From Fimbriimonadaceae bacterium (lineage in GTDB: Bacteria; Armatimonadota; Fimbriimonadia; Fimbriimonadales; Fimbriimonadaceae): 37,755 bases of DNA. This document shows positions 16,359-22,800 of this stretch, piece by piece; the stretch's first letter is position 1; each line of letters opens with the position of its first letter. The stretch lies in NCBI GenBank assembly GCA_019694835.1, contig JAIBBE010000240.1, forward strand, positions 1-37,755, in the 5' to 3' direction. The notes beneath the pieces are model-generated. The model saw only the letters and a list, made by a program, of their open reading frames with translations, had not been told where the DNA came from and made no database searches. Both the position numbers and the translations under genes were made by a program.

Positions 16359-16592
16359 ATGAAGGTCACGATCGAATTCTGTGTCGTCTGAAGCTACACC
16401 CCGCGCGCCGCCAGTTTGGCGGTCGCCCTGGTTGACCATTTTGCGTCGAACCTCGAGGAAATCGTCCTGATCCCATCGAGCGGCGGGCGTTACGAGATCA
16501 GTGTGGACGGCAAGTTGGTGTACTCGAAGAAGGAGACGGGCAGACATATCGCGGATCGGGATGCTGTCGGGCTGATTGAGAAGGCGGTGTAG
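16359..16592 (+). CDS. SelW/Rdx-family selenoprotein with in-frame UGA (CxxU)
   Basis: A normal reading stops at codon 11 (UGA, 16389-16391). Reading it as selenocysteine gives a 77-aa protein with all the marks of the SelW/Rdx thioredoxin-like family: MKVTIEFC, the redox motif C8-V-V-U11 followed by SYTPRA, GGRYEISVDG, LVYSKKETGRH and a final helix ending in TAG. Family members carry CxxU or CxxC here and are thought to act as small thiol redox proteins. Downstream codons remain typical of a real gene for 66 codons, which argues against a random stop. GGAAGG directly abuts the ATG, and the gene follows the M15 gene by 16 bp, so translation may be coupled. A Cys-to-stop mutation (TGC/TGT to TGA) is the alternative. 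Confidence 0.82.
16405..16426 (+). promoter_or_regulatory. Candidate bacterial SECIS hairpin
   Basis: Starting 13 bases after the UGA, GCGCCGCCA pairs with TGGCGG-T-CGC in a 9-bp stem with one bulged U. The loop is GUU, whose first base is G at position +23 from the UGA. A short stem-loop just after the UGA with an early loop G is what bacterial selenocysteine insertion elements show. The assignment rests on hand folding only. Confidence 0.6.
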
Positions 16593-16597
16593 GGATC

Positions 16598-16798
16598 TCA
16601 AGGGGAACTGCGAAAGCCCAAATAGATGACACTGATGACGCATGACCCAAGGATCCACCAGATAAGGCCTGGCGGCATCTCCGATCGCATGTCATATTTT
16701 TTCGTCATCCGCCAGCACCAAATGAGCCCACAAGCAACGAGACAACTGGCGAATCCCAGTGTCCAAAGCAGCCATTCAGGAATCACGGTCGTCCTCAT
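16598..16798 (-). CDS. Small two-segment membrane protein
   Basis: The predicted 66-aa product has two hydrophobic segments (about residues 8-26 and 42-60), separated by a short charged loop (RMTKKYDMRSEMPP). The ATG at 16798 is preferred because the frame upstream has no membrane character. I recognise no family. It converges on the SelW-like gene with 5 bp between the stops. It may be a genuine small membrane protein, but coding evidence is limited to its hydrophobic pattern. Confidence 0.5.
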   Translation of the reverse strand: MRTTVIPEWLLWTLGFASCLVACGLIWCWRMTKKYDMRSEMPPGLIWWILGSCVISVIYLGFRSSP

Positions 16799-16999
16799 GG
16801 TCTTCAGTGTAGCCGTCCGTGTCCAGTTTGGCACGTGATCCTCTTGTAACCCGGTAGCGTGGCCTCAGCAGCCTGGTTCTGTGGATGACGAGACCGTGCG
16901 GAGACTAGCTGCTGAGACATGGCTCAACCGCGAACTCACCGGAGCCCGGGGGACCGAAGTCCGTGCTGGCACCGGGGTTGTGATAAAGTTCCGGTAGCG

Positions 17000-19561
17000 A
17001 TGACGTGTGCGGAAGTCCGAGGTGGGAAGTGCGAGGCGGCGGTGCTGGCGCACTGGAAGCACTGTCCCCGGTGCGGGTGCGTGCTCGGACGGGTCAGCAC
17101 GCCTCCGAGGGCGGCATGGCGCGTGACCCCAGACCGACGCACCGGCAAGGTCAAGCTGGAGTTTACCGGCCAGGAGGCGATCGAGGTCACGGCGAGGCTG
17201 GTCGCCGATGCGAGCCACGCGTTCGGCCTGCGCGATCCGGACGTGGTCGTCATTGGGCCATCGGAATTCGTGGTCGACATCGACCCAGCCAAGTGTCAGC
17301 CGCCCGCCCGCGCGACGCTCGAAGTCACCACCCACGACGGTGATAGGGGACCTGCGGAGGAGTGGGTGCCCCGGCCGTTGCGGACGCATTTCGTCGATCT
17401 CGAGGCCGGACTTGCGCAAGGGCCGGAACTGATCGCTGAGCCGAGCGCCTTGTTCTTCAGCGCAGGTCAGGAGCGAAGGGCGCTGAAACTCGTCAACCGA
17501 GGCGACTTGCCTGCGACGCTCGATGTCGTCCAATTGCCGCCCGGCATGCGGCTTGATGGGACGCTCACGATGCGCGAATTGCTGCCGGGGCAGTCAGTGA
17601 CGCTGACCATTGTCCGCAGCGATTCGGCCCTGGCAGGGAGTGTGGAGGTGCTGGATCGGGGCGAGCCGCTCCTCTCGATCCCCGCGATCCTCCTCCCGGC
17701 CCCTCCCGCCAAAATGGTCGCGCGGTACGTGGTCGGCATCGATTTCGGCACCAGCAACACGACGATCGGCATCCGCGACACGCGAACCGAGCAAGTCGAG
17801 TTCCTCACCGATCCCGGCGCAAGCGCCCCCCTCACTCGGTTTCCCTCGGTGGTCCTCCTGCGCGGTCCGGACTCGCTGAACTGGGCTTATGGCACGACGG
17901 CGTTGGCCGAGTTCGACCCGAACCGCCACCAGATCGTCCACGAACTGAAGACCTACCTACGCTCCGACCGCGAGCCGTTCGCGCGCAAGTGGGAGACCTG
18001 TACCGTCGATGCGATCCTGGCCTGGTACCTGCGGCGGCTGCGTCTGGACATCATCGAGCCTGCCCTAGTCAAGCTCTCGCCCGGGTCCGCACCCGATGTG
18101 CATTTCGTGTTCTGCCTGCCGGTTTTGGACAGCGGCCCGCAGTACGAATTGCAGCGGCTGCGTATGGAGCGAGCGATCGCGGCGGCGGGGTTCGGGGAGA
18201 TGGGCGAGATCAGTTTCCAATACGAGCCGGTCGCGGCGGCGCTGTTCTTCCTGCAGGGCCACAAGAGCGGAGCCCCTCCTCACACCTTCGACGACGGCGA
18301 AGCCATCCTCGTCTTCGACTCCGGCGGTGGCACCACCGACATCACGCTCTTCACCGCCCGCGAGACAGCCGGCGAGATCGCGATGGAGGACGTCCGGCAG
18401 GTGGGATCGCACCGGACAGTCCCTGGCTCCCCTTTCCTGCGCCCGCAAGGTTTGGCAAGCGGAAGCATTCGTGGCGGAGGAGAGGGGTTGGGGGAGAGGT
18501 CAAGAGGCGGACTCCCAACCGAGATCCCCTCCCCCGATTCGGGGGAGGGTCAGGGAGGGGGCGCGGACTTGCAAACGAGTGGAGGCCCGGATGCCGGCGG
18601 AACGCCAGCGGTACGGGGGGGAAACGCCGGCGGGACGCCAGCGGTACAGTTCGCCCAGTTTGGCGGCACGACGCTCACCCAACTCCTCGGATTCTACAAA
18701 GACCTCGAACTCCGAAACGCGGGGAACGCGAACCGGATGCTCGCATTCGCCAACGAGTACGACGCCCGCGACTATCGCAGGTTCGACGAGTCCTTGGCGC
18801 TGACAGCCGAGGGGTTTGTGAGTACGGTACCTCCCGACGCTCTGGATGGTGGCGAATCGCTGAAGTGGCATCGGCGCTTTCCCCGCACGTACCGGCTGGT
18901 CGAGGTCAAGAAACGCGCTCTCGCCGCGCGCCCGAATCCGAAGGACGCCGAGGTGCTCATCTCTGACAAGCTCGGTGCCGATGTCATGCTCGTGCGCGAG
19001 GACTTGGACCTGATCGTAGACGTGGAGATGAAGAAGGTGCTCAAGCCGATGCTTGCTGAGCTTCTCGAGGACGGCATCGACGCTGCCAAGATCCGCCACG
19101 TCTTCCCAGTCGGCGGCAACTGCAGCATTCCGCGCGTCCTGTACTGGCTGGGTCGCCATTTTTCGGATCGCCAACTCGCCCAACTGACCCCCGATCAGCG
19201 CATGATGGCGGTGCCGATGGGTTCGGTGTACGCCTATGACCCGACGCTCGACAAGCCGCCTTACAGCGTCGAGATCGTTGACGCGGAAACCGGAAAACGC
19301 CTCGTCGATTGCTCGGCCCTGTATCAGCTACGAGGTGCGGCGATTCAGAAGCAGGTACGGCTCGGGGCCAAGCAGTCGTTTGGCCTGCAAGCACGCGCGA
19401 CGTATCAGGGTGACGTCGTTCGTCTGGCCGACATCCACTTGCGCAATGAGGGCACCGAGATCGCATTCGTCGATTGGCGGGTTCGGCTGGATGGCTCGCG
19501 AATCGCACTGGATGCCAATTCCGGCTCAGGCTGGTCCGAGAGGTGGAGCTATGTCACTTGA
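17000..19561 (+). CDS. Hsp70-like ATPase with zinc ribbon and in-frame repeat insert
   Basis: A divergent Hsp70-type protein of 853 aa. Residues 1-30 hold a zinc-ribbon-like cluster (C3, C10 and CPRC at about 21-24). A beta-rich region follows, including a segment resembling an immunoglobulin-like repeat. The nucleotide-binding domain then shows VVGIDFGTSNTT (about 243-255), FDSGGGTTDIT (about 438) and FPVGGNC (about 702), the three nucleotide-binding motifs. No standard DnaK peptide-binding domain follows; the tail is a short beta-rich region. Residues 475-550 are encoded by dispersed repeats A, B, C and C. They fall just after the second phosphate motif, before QFGGTTLTQLL, where relatives run directly on. 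ATG 17000 is preferred to 16919. It overlaps the GrpE-like gene by 11 bp. Confidence 0.88.
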   Translation: MTCAEVRGGKCEAAVLAHWKHCPRCGCVLGRVSTPPRAAWRVTPDRRTGKVKLEFTGQEAIEVTARLVADASHAFGLRDPDVVVIGPSEFVVDIDPAKCQPPARATLEVTTHDGDRGPAEEWVPRPLRTHFVDLEAGLAQGPELIAEPSALFFSAGQERRALKLVNRGDLPATLDVVQLPPGMRLDGTLTMRELLPGQSVTLTIVRSDSALAGSVEVLDRGEPLLSIPAILLPAPPAKMVARYVVGIDFGTSNTTIGIRDTRTEQVEFLTDPGASAPLTRFPSVVLLRGPDSLNWAYGTTALAEFDPNRHQIVHELKTYLRSDREPFARKWETCTVDAILAWYLRRLRLDIIEPALVKLSPGSAPDVHFVFCLPVLDSGPQYELQRLRMERAIAAAGFGEMGEISFQYEPVAAALFFLQGHKSGAPPHTFDDGEAILVFDSGGGTTDITLFTARETAGEIAMEDVRQVGSHRTVPGSPFLRPQGLASGSIRGGGEGLGERSRGGLPTEIPSPDSGEGQGGGADLQTSGGPDAGGTPAVRGGNAGGTPAVQFAQFGGTTLTQLLGFYKDLELRNAGNANRMLAFANEYDARDYRRFDESLALTAEGFVSTVPPDALDGGESLKWHRRFPRTYRLVEVKKRALAARPNPKDAEVLISDKLGADVMLVREDLDLIVDVEMKKVLKPMLAELLEDGIDAAKIRHVFPVGGNCSIPRVLYWLGRHFSDRQLAQLTPDQRMMAVPMGSVYAYDPTLDKPPYSVEIVDAETGKRLVDCSALYQLRGAAIQKQVRLGAKQSFGLQARATYQGDVVRLADIHLRNEGTEIAFVDWRVRLDGSRIALDANSGSGWSERWSYVT
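18425..18501 (+). repeat. A repeat inside the Hsp70-like gene
   Basis: The CTCCCCTTTCCTGCGCCC left part and GGCGGAGGAGAGGGGTTG right part flank a variable centre and can pair. Related copies lie at 19845, 27657 and 33101. The frame stays open and codes for a Gly/Arg/Pro-rich segment. Confidence 0.85.
18521..18568 (+). repeat. B repeat inside the Hsp70-like gene
   Basis: CCTCCCCCGA and TCGGGGGAGG form a palindrome followed by GTCAGGGAGGGGGCGCGGAC. The same unit occurs at 19941, 20085 and 37571. It encodes IPSPDSGEGQGGGAD. Confidence 0.85.
18593..18649 (+). repeat. Two C repeats inside the Hsp70-like gene
   Basis: Two forward units (18593-18616 and 18626-18649) of the GCCGGCGG-ACGCCAGCGGTAC type each encode AGGTPAV. 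They are the same core as the inverted pair at 7178-7255. Confidence 0.85.
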
Positions 19562-20852
19562 ACTGATCTTGATCGCGGTTTTGGGGCTCCTCGTGTTGGC
19601 TTTAGCCGCGGTGGTTTGGATCCTCTGGCAACGACCTACCCCGGCTGATTCGAGTCAGGAAGTCGCCGCGTCGAAAGCACGCGTCTCCGCCCTTTCGACG
19701 CCGGATCTGGCTCCGTTGCACCAAATGGTGAGTCGCCTGGAAGCAGAGTTGGCGGAATTGAAAGCCACCCCGTGGCGCGGCCATCCTGCCCGCACGGAAA
19801 CCGACAGTGTTAGCCCGGATGCCGGCGGGACGCCAGCGGTACAGGACTCCCCTCTCCTGCGCCCGGAGGATTCGGGTAGCGCCGAACTGGGTGGCGGAGG
19901 AGAGGGGTTGGGGGAGAGGTCGAGCGGAGGACTTTCAATCGAGATCCCCTCCCCCGATCCGGGGGAGGGCCAGGGAGGGGGCGCGGACTTGCAGCCAAGC
20001 GAAAGCCCGGATGCCGGCGGGACGCCAGCGGTACAGGGGTCCCCTCTCCACTCCGGTGGAGAGGGGTTGGGGGTGAGGTCCGGAAATATCCCCTCCCCCG
20101 ACTCGGGGGAGGTTCAGGGAGGGGGCGGAGAACTGCAACCAGGCCGAAGCCCCGAAGCCGGCGAGACGCCAGCGGTACGGGAGGAAAACGACGGCATGTT
20201 GCCAGCGGTACGCATGACCTTGCAGGACGCCATCGCAAAGACCGAAGATCTCCTTAACCAAACGGACAACCCCACCGACCGCGCCTACCTCACCGGACTC
20301 CACGAGAGGCTGGTCAACGCGGGCCAGGTGAAGGACCTCGGAGCATGGGACAATGACCGGACACAAATCTTCGGGCTTTATCAACAAGTCTCGGACATCG
20401 GTCCGCACGAACTGTCCGACGGCCTCAGACCCACCGCTCAAGAAATCATCGGCGTCCTTGACGAGACCCGTGCGGAGGCGATCGATCACCTTCGAGCGAG
20501 TTTTGGAGTACAAGTTATCGCCCCGGTCGTTGGCACACCCTTCGATCCCCTGATCCATGAAGATTCCCCGACGACCCGCCTCACCCCGCCCAATCCGAAT
20601 CTCGCCCACACCATTTATGCGAGAGTGGGCCCTGGGCTGCGGCGCGGCGATGAGGTGATCGAAAGGGCGTGGGTCAAGCGTTACGCGGGTTATGAGGGAC
20701 CCACGGCGGCTATTCCGGAGAGCCAAGACACCGAAATGCATCCGCCCTTGCCCCCTCCCTATCCCTCCCCCGTCCCGGTAGAGGGGACCCCGGAAGTGAA
20801 TGATAACGCGGCGAAGTCACTCCTCCAGCAGGCGGCTGAGCATGCCGACTAA
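19551..20852 (+). CDS. Membrane-anchored GrpE-like protein with large repeat insert
   Basis: The 433-aa product starts with a membrane segment (about residues 4-26) and a short coiled coil (about 40-75). Residues 317-376 match the GrpE beta domain: FGVQVIAPVVGTPFDPLIHED, then IYARVGPGLRRGDEVIERAWVKR, where GrpE has VGxxFDPxxHEA and VLRPAxVxV. GrpE exchanges ADP for ATP on Hsp70 proteins, so this is probably the dedicated exchange factor of the Hsp70-like protein upstream, held at the membrane. GrpE proteins usually have about 180-200 residues and no anchor. Residues 75-221 derive from tandem repeats F, C, A, B, C, A', B and C, all in frame. GGAG precedes ATG 19551, and the gene overlaps both neighbours by 11 bp. 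Confidence 0.8.
   Translation: MSLELILIAVLGLLVLALAAVVWILWQRPTPADSSQEVAASKARVSALSTPDLAPLHQMVSRLEAELAELKATPWRGHPARTETDSVSPDAGGTPAVQDSPLLRPEDSGSAELGGGGEGLGERSSGGLSIEIPSPDPGEGQGGGADLQPSESPDAGGTPAVQGSPLHSGGEGLGVRSGNIPSPDSGEVQGGGGELQPGRSPEAGETPAVREENDGMLPAVRMTLQDAIAKTEDLLNQTDNPTDRAYLTGLHERLVNAGQVKDLGAWDNDRTQIFGLYQQVSDIGPHELSDGLRPTAQEIIGVLDETRAEAIDHLRASFGVQVIAPVVGTPFDPLIHEDSPTTRLTPPNPNLAHTIYARVGPGLRRGDEVIERAWVKRYAGYEGPTAAIPESQDTEMHPPLPPPYPSPVPVEGTPEVNDNAAKSLLQQAAEHAD
19773..19800 (+). repeat. F repeat inside the GrpE-like gene
   Basis: GTGGCGCGGCCATCCTGCCC resembles, in opposite orientation, the sequence at 27788-27815 inside the ferredoxin-flavoprotein gene. It is a short imperfect palindrome. Confidence 0.55.
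19821..19844 (+). repeat. C repeat inside the GrpE-like gene (copy 1)
   Basis: A 24-bp unit encoding AGGTPAVQ; it ends exactly where the following A repeat begins. Confidence 0.85.
19845..20036 (+). repeat. A-B-C composite repeat in the GrpE-like gene
   Basis: A (19845-19921), B (19941-19988) and C (20013-20036) occur in the same order and at exactly the same total length, 192 bp, as 18425-18616 in the Hsp70-like gene. The 63-64 encoded residues align without gaps, differing mainly in the A centre. This points to a copied unit rather than independent insertions. Confidence 0.88.
20037..20212 (+). repeat. Second, shorter A-B-C array in the GrpE-like gene
   Basis: A shortened A unit (20037-20081, CCCCTCTCC ACTCCGGTGGAGAGGGG palindrome), B (20085-20128), C (20157-20180) and a partial C (about 20194-20212) follow directly. 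The frame stays open to the GrpE domain. Confidence 0.82.
20748..20792 (-). repeat. Degenerate reverse B repeat near the GrpE-like gene end
   Basis: A CCCCCTCCCTATCCCTCCCC run followed by GGTAGAGGGG reads as a decayed B unit in the opposite orientation. It encodes a proline-rich stretch between the GrpE domain and the carboxy tail. Confidence 0.5.
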
Positions 20853-21204
20853 CGACCTCGCGGCCCGCCTTCGCGCGGCTGAGGCCGAGCGCGACCAACT
20901 CAGGGAGCGGCTTGCCGGGATCGAAGAGAGCTTTCGCGCCGTGAAGCGTGCGCTGCTCGCCCAGAAGGAGGCGTCGGGAGCCGCACCCGATCCACGAGTT
21001 GCGGAGCTGCAGGTCGAACTGGCTCGGATCAAAACGGAAGCGGCCAACGAGCAAGCCCACCTTCGGGCGGAGATCGACCACTTACGGCAGGAGCTCGCCC
21101 ACCTGAAGCGAGCCGAGGCACCAAAGGGTGAGGCAGCCCCGACCCAGGAACCTAGCGCGCCAGACCCCCGCCAAATCCTCAAACGCCTGGCCGACGAAGA
21201 TTAA
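20842..21204 (+). CDS. Coiled-coil protein in the Hsp70-like operon
   Basis: The 120-aa soluble product is mostly one long coiled coil (about residues 3-90), with regular heptad-like Leu/Ala spacing and many Glu/Arg residues. A Pro/Ala/Glu linker and a short tail QILKRLADED complete it. There is no membrane segment. It starts inside the end of the GrpE-like gene (11-bp overlap), so it is translated with the chaperone pair and may act as an adaptor or scaffold; that role is inferred from context only. Its stop overlaps a convergent gene by 3 bp. Confidence 0.75.
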   Translation: MPTNDLAARLRAAEAERDQLRERLAGIEESFRAVKRALLAQKEASGAAPDPRVAELQVELARIKTEAANEQAHLRAEIDHLRQELAHLKRAEAPKGEAAPTQEPSAPDPRQILKRLADED

Positions 21205-21746
21205 GCTCCGATCGTCGGGCTGTAGAGCGGCGAAATGGAGCCGTAGATGGTCAGTCGACCATCCAAAATCTCGATCCGGTTGAGAACGGCGTCGAGGGGG
21301 AACTGACGGGCGTCGAGGATCGGGTTGATCTTCGAAAGCTGGTTCTCGACCATGCCTTTCGCCGCTCCGCCCAAGGCATCGACGGACTCCAAATCGACGT
21401 AAATGCACTTCCCTTCAACGATGCGCAGAGTGCAGACGGCGGTTGCCCGAATCTCGAGAATCACCTTGGCGGTTGCCTGGACGACCACTTTGCCGGCCGA
21501 CAGCTTGACCGAGAAATCGCGCAAACCGCCGGGTGCCTGTTCGTTGAGGAACGTCGTGACGGACTCCTCCGAAAGCGTGACCTCCAGGTCGCCGGGGCGG
21601 TCGAGGTGGATTCGAAACGGCTCGAACGTGCACTCCGAATGCGCCCCCTCGATACGTAGTTCGTCGACAATGAGGCCAACGGGCAAACGAACTCCGCGGA
21701 AAATGGCTTCCAGGCTCTCGACAACCAACGGCTTGCGGTCGCTCAT
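21201..21746 (-). CDS. DUF2993 (LmeA-like) lipid-binding domain protein
   Basis: The 181-aa protein matches the DUF2993 family by its order of strands and the segments LPVGLIVDELRIEG, RIVEGKCIYVDLESVDALG and ILDARQFPLDAVLNRIEILDGRLTIYG. The mycobacterial member LmeA binds phospholipids; cyanobacterial and other members are uncharacterised. No signal peptide or anchor is visible, unlike LmeA, so this one may act in the cytoplasm or at the membrane face. It is monocistronic and convergent with the chaperone operon. Confidence 0.75.
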   Translation of the reverse strand: MSDRKPLVVESLEAIFRGVRLPVGLIVDELRIEGAHSECTFEPFRIHLDRPGDLEVTLSEESVTTFLNEQAPGGLRDFSVKLSAGKVVVQATAKVILEIRATAVCTLRIVEGKCIYVDLESVDALGGAAKGMVENQLSKINPILDARQFPLDAVLNRIEILDGRLTIYGSISPLYSPTIGA

Positions 21747-21808
21747 GAGTCACCGAGGGTACCCCGACCGTGGTCCTAGGATCGGGACCCTACAACCAAC
21801 AGACGGAT

Positions 21809-21904
21809 GGCCGGGGTGATGAAATTGTGCACCCCGGCGTTACCAGCAGCGGAAGCTTGGCAGTCCTTGGCAGAACCGGGGTGCACAATTTCATCACCCC
21901 GGCC
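21809..21904. repeat. E repeat: perfect 29-bp inverted repeat
   Basis: The arms at 21809-21837 and 21876-21904 are exact reverse complements with core GGGGTGATGAAATTGTGCAC, around a 38-nt spacer. The stretch from 21747 to 22000 contains no gene apart from this. A decayed copy lies inside a coding region at 26700-26796. Confidence 0.88.
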
Positions 21905-22000
21905 ACCAGTGAGCGAGACTCGCGTTTATTTTTGACGCTGAATGACATGCCGGGATTTTCCCTTGGCAACCCAATTGAGTCCCGCCCGGTATGAACTGAC

Positions 22001-22372
22001 ATGCGAAAGTGCATCGTGATCCTCGCTGTCGCCATCGCCATCACCGGCTGCGCGAGCATGGAAAAGAAGGTCATCGGCAAGTACCAGCTTCAAGCCGTTG
22101 CCAAGGGCGAAAATGACCGGGCCGCGACTTCCATGGTCAACGGATTCATGGGGATGTTGACCTTCGACATCAAGGAAGATCACACCGTGACGACCTCACT
22201 GCCGGGCCTGAATGTGGCCGGTGCGTGGAGCGTTTCCGGTGACCAAATCACGATAACCATGCCCGACGGCAAGGACAAAATCGTCGCCACCATCTCATCA
22301 GACGGTCGGACTCTGACTCCGATCGACCAAGATGGCAAGACGACGATGAAGTTCGTACGCGTCGAAGAATAG
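22001..22372 (+). CDS. Small lipoprotein of unknown function
   Basis: The 123-aa protein has a lipoprotein signal peptide with lipobox AITGC; C17 would be lipidated. The mature domain contains short beta-type phrases seen in small lipocalin-like or DUF lipoproteins (IGKYQLQAV, LTFDIKEDHTVTTSLPG, AWSVSGDQITITM). Such domains often hold a small beta barrel, but the function is unknown. The start is ATG 22001. A type IV pilin gene converges on it with a 2-bp gap. Confidence 0.85.
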   Translation: MRKCIVILAVAIAITGCASMEKKVIGKYQLQAVAKGENDRAATSMVNGFMGMLTFDIKEDHTVTTSLPGLNVAGAWSVSGDQITITMPDGKDKIVATISSDGRTLTPIDQDGKTTMKFVRVEE

Positions 22373-22374
22373 GC

Positions 22375-22701
22375 TTACGGGCTTCCGTGGGTGCTGCAAG
22401 CAGCAGGCGTTCCCACTGGATTGATGGTGTACACGCCGGCAGCCGCGCAAGAGGGGAAAGCGCTGCCCTTAAGGTACGTCGGGTGAAGATCGGCCTCCAC
22501 GCAGGGGTCTCCACTGGCTTTGCGATTTTCCATCGCCCACTGCTCCTTGGCACCTTCGATTTGGCGGAGATTTGACAGGCACGAGCGCGTTCGGGCACCT
22601 TCGCGCGCCCGGACCCACTGCGGAACCGCGATCGTCAGCAAGATGCCTATGATCAAAACGACGATCATGATTTCGACTAGTGTGAATCCCTTCCGGCGCA
22701 T
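22375..22701 (-). CDS. Type IV pilin-like / pseudopilin protein
   Basis: The product has the class III signal of type IV pilins and pseudopilins: MRRKG followed by FTLVEIMIVVLIIGILLTIAVP. Prepilin peptidase would cut after G5 and methylate F6. The remaining 80 or so residues include four cysteines and IEGAKEQWAMEN, common in short pilin-like proteins. The start is ATG 22701, with AGGAAGG 6 bp upstream; earlier in-frame starts would put a long arginine-rich leader before the cleavage site. It probably belongs to a pilus or type II secretion pseudopilus. Confidence 0.9.
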   Translation of the reverse strand: MRRKGFTLVEIMIVVLIIGILLTIAVPQWVRAREGARTRSCLSNLRQIEGAKEQWAMENRKASGDPCVEADLHPTYLKGSAFPSCAAAGVYTINPVGTPAACSTHGSP

Positions 22702-22800
22702 ATTGACCTTCCTCGCTATTGTCATTCCATAGCGGTAGCGGATTCCCCTACAGCTTCGCCGAAATCCGACATCTTGACCGGGTCGGGTAGCTTCCCTCTC

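Noticed and set aside
16323..16658. Minus-strand open frame of 111 codons over the SelW-like gene
   Set aside because: No recognisable motif, and it is antisense to a region with strong SelW/Rdx similarity on the plus strand.
18500..19183. Minus-strand frames inside the Hsp70-like gene
   Set aside because: Antisense shadows; the opposite strand has the diagnostic Hsp70 motifs.
20085..20128. Rho-independent terminators at the B palindromes
   Set aside because: They can form hairpins but lie inside open reading frames and lack T tracts; they are better explained as dispersed repeats.
19773..20212. CRISPR array
   Set aside because: Units are of several types, of unequal length and spacing, are coding in frame, and no cas gene is present.
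22774..22800. Upstream TTG start for the ROK kinase
   Set aside because: GTG 22801 fits the family-length amino terminus directly before WGLDLGGTK; the extra nine residues show no conservation pattern.
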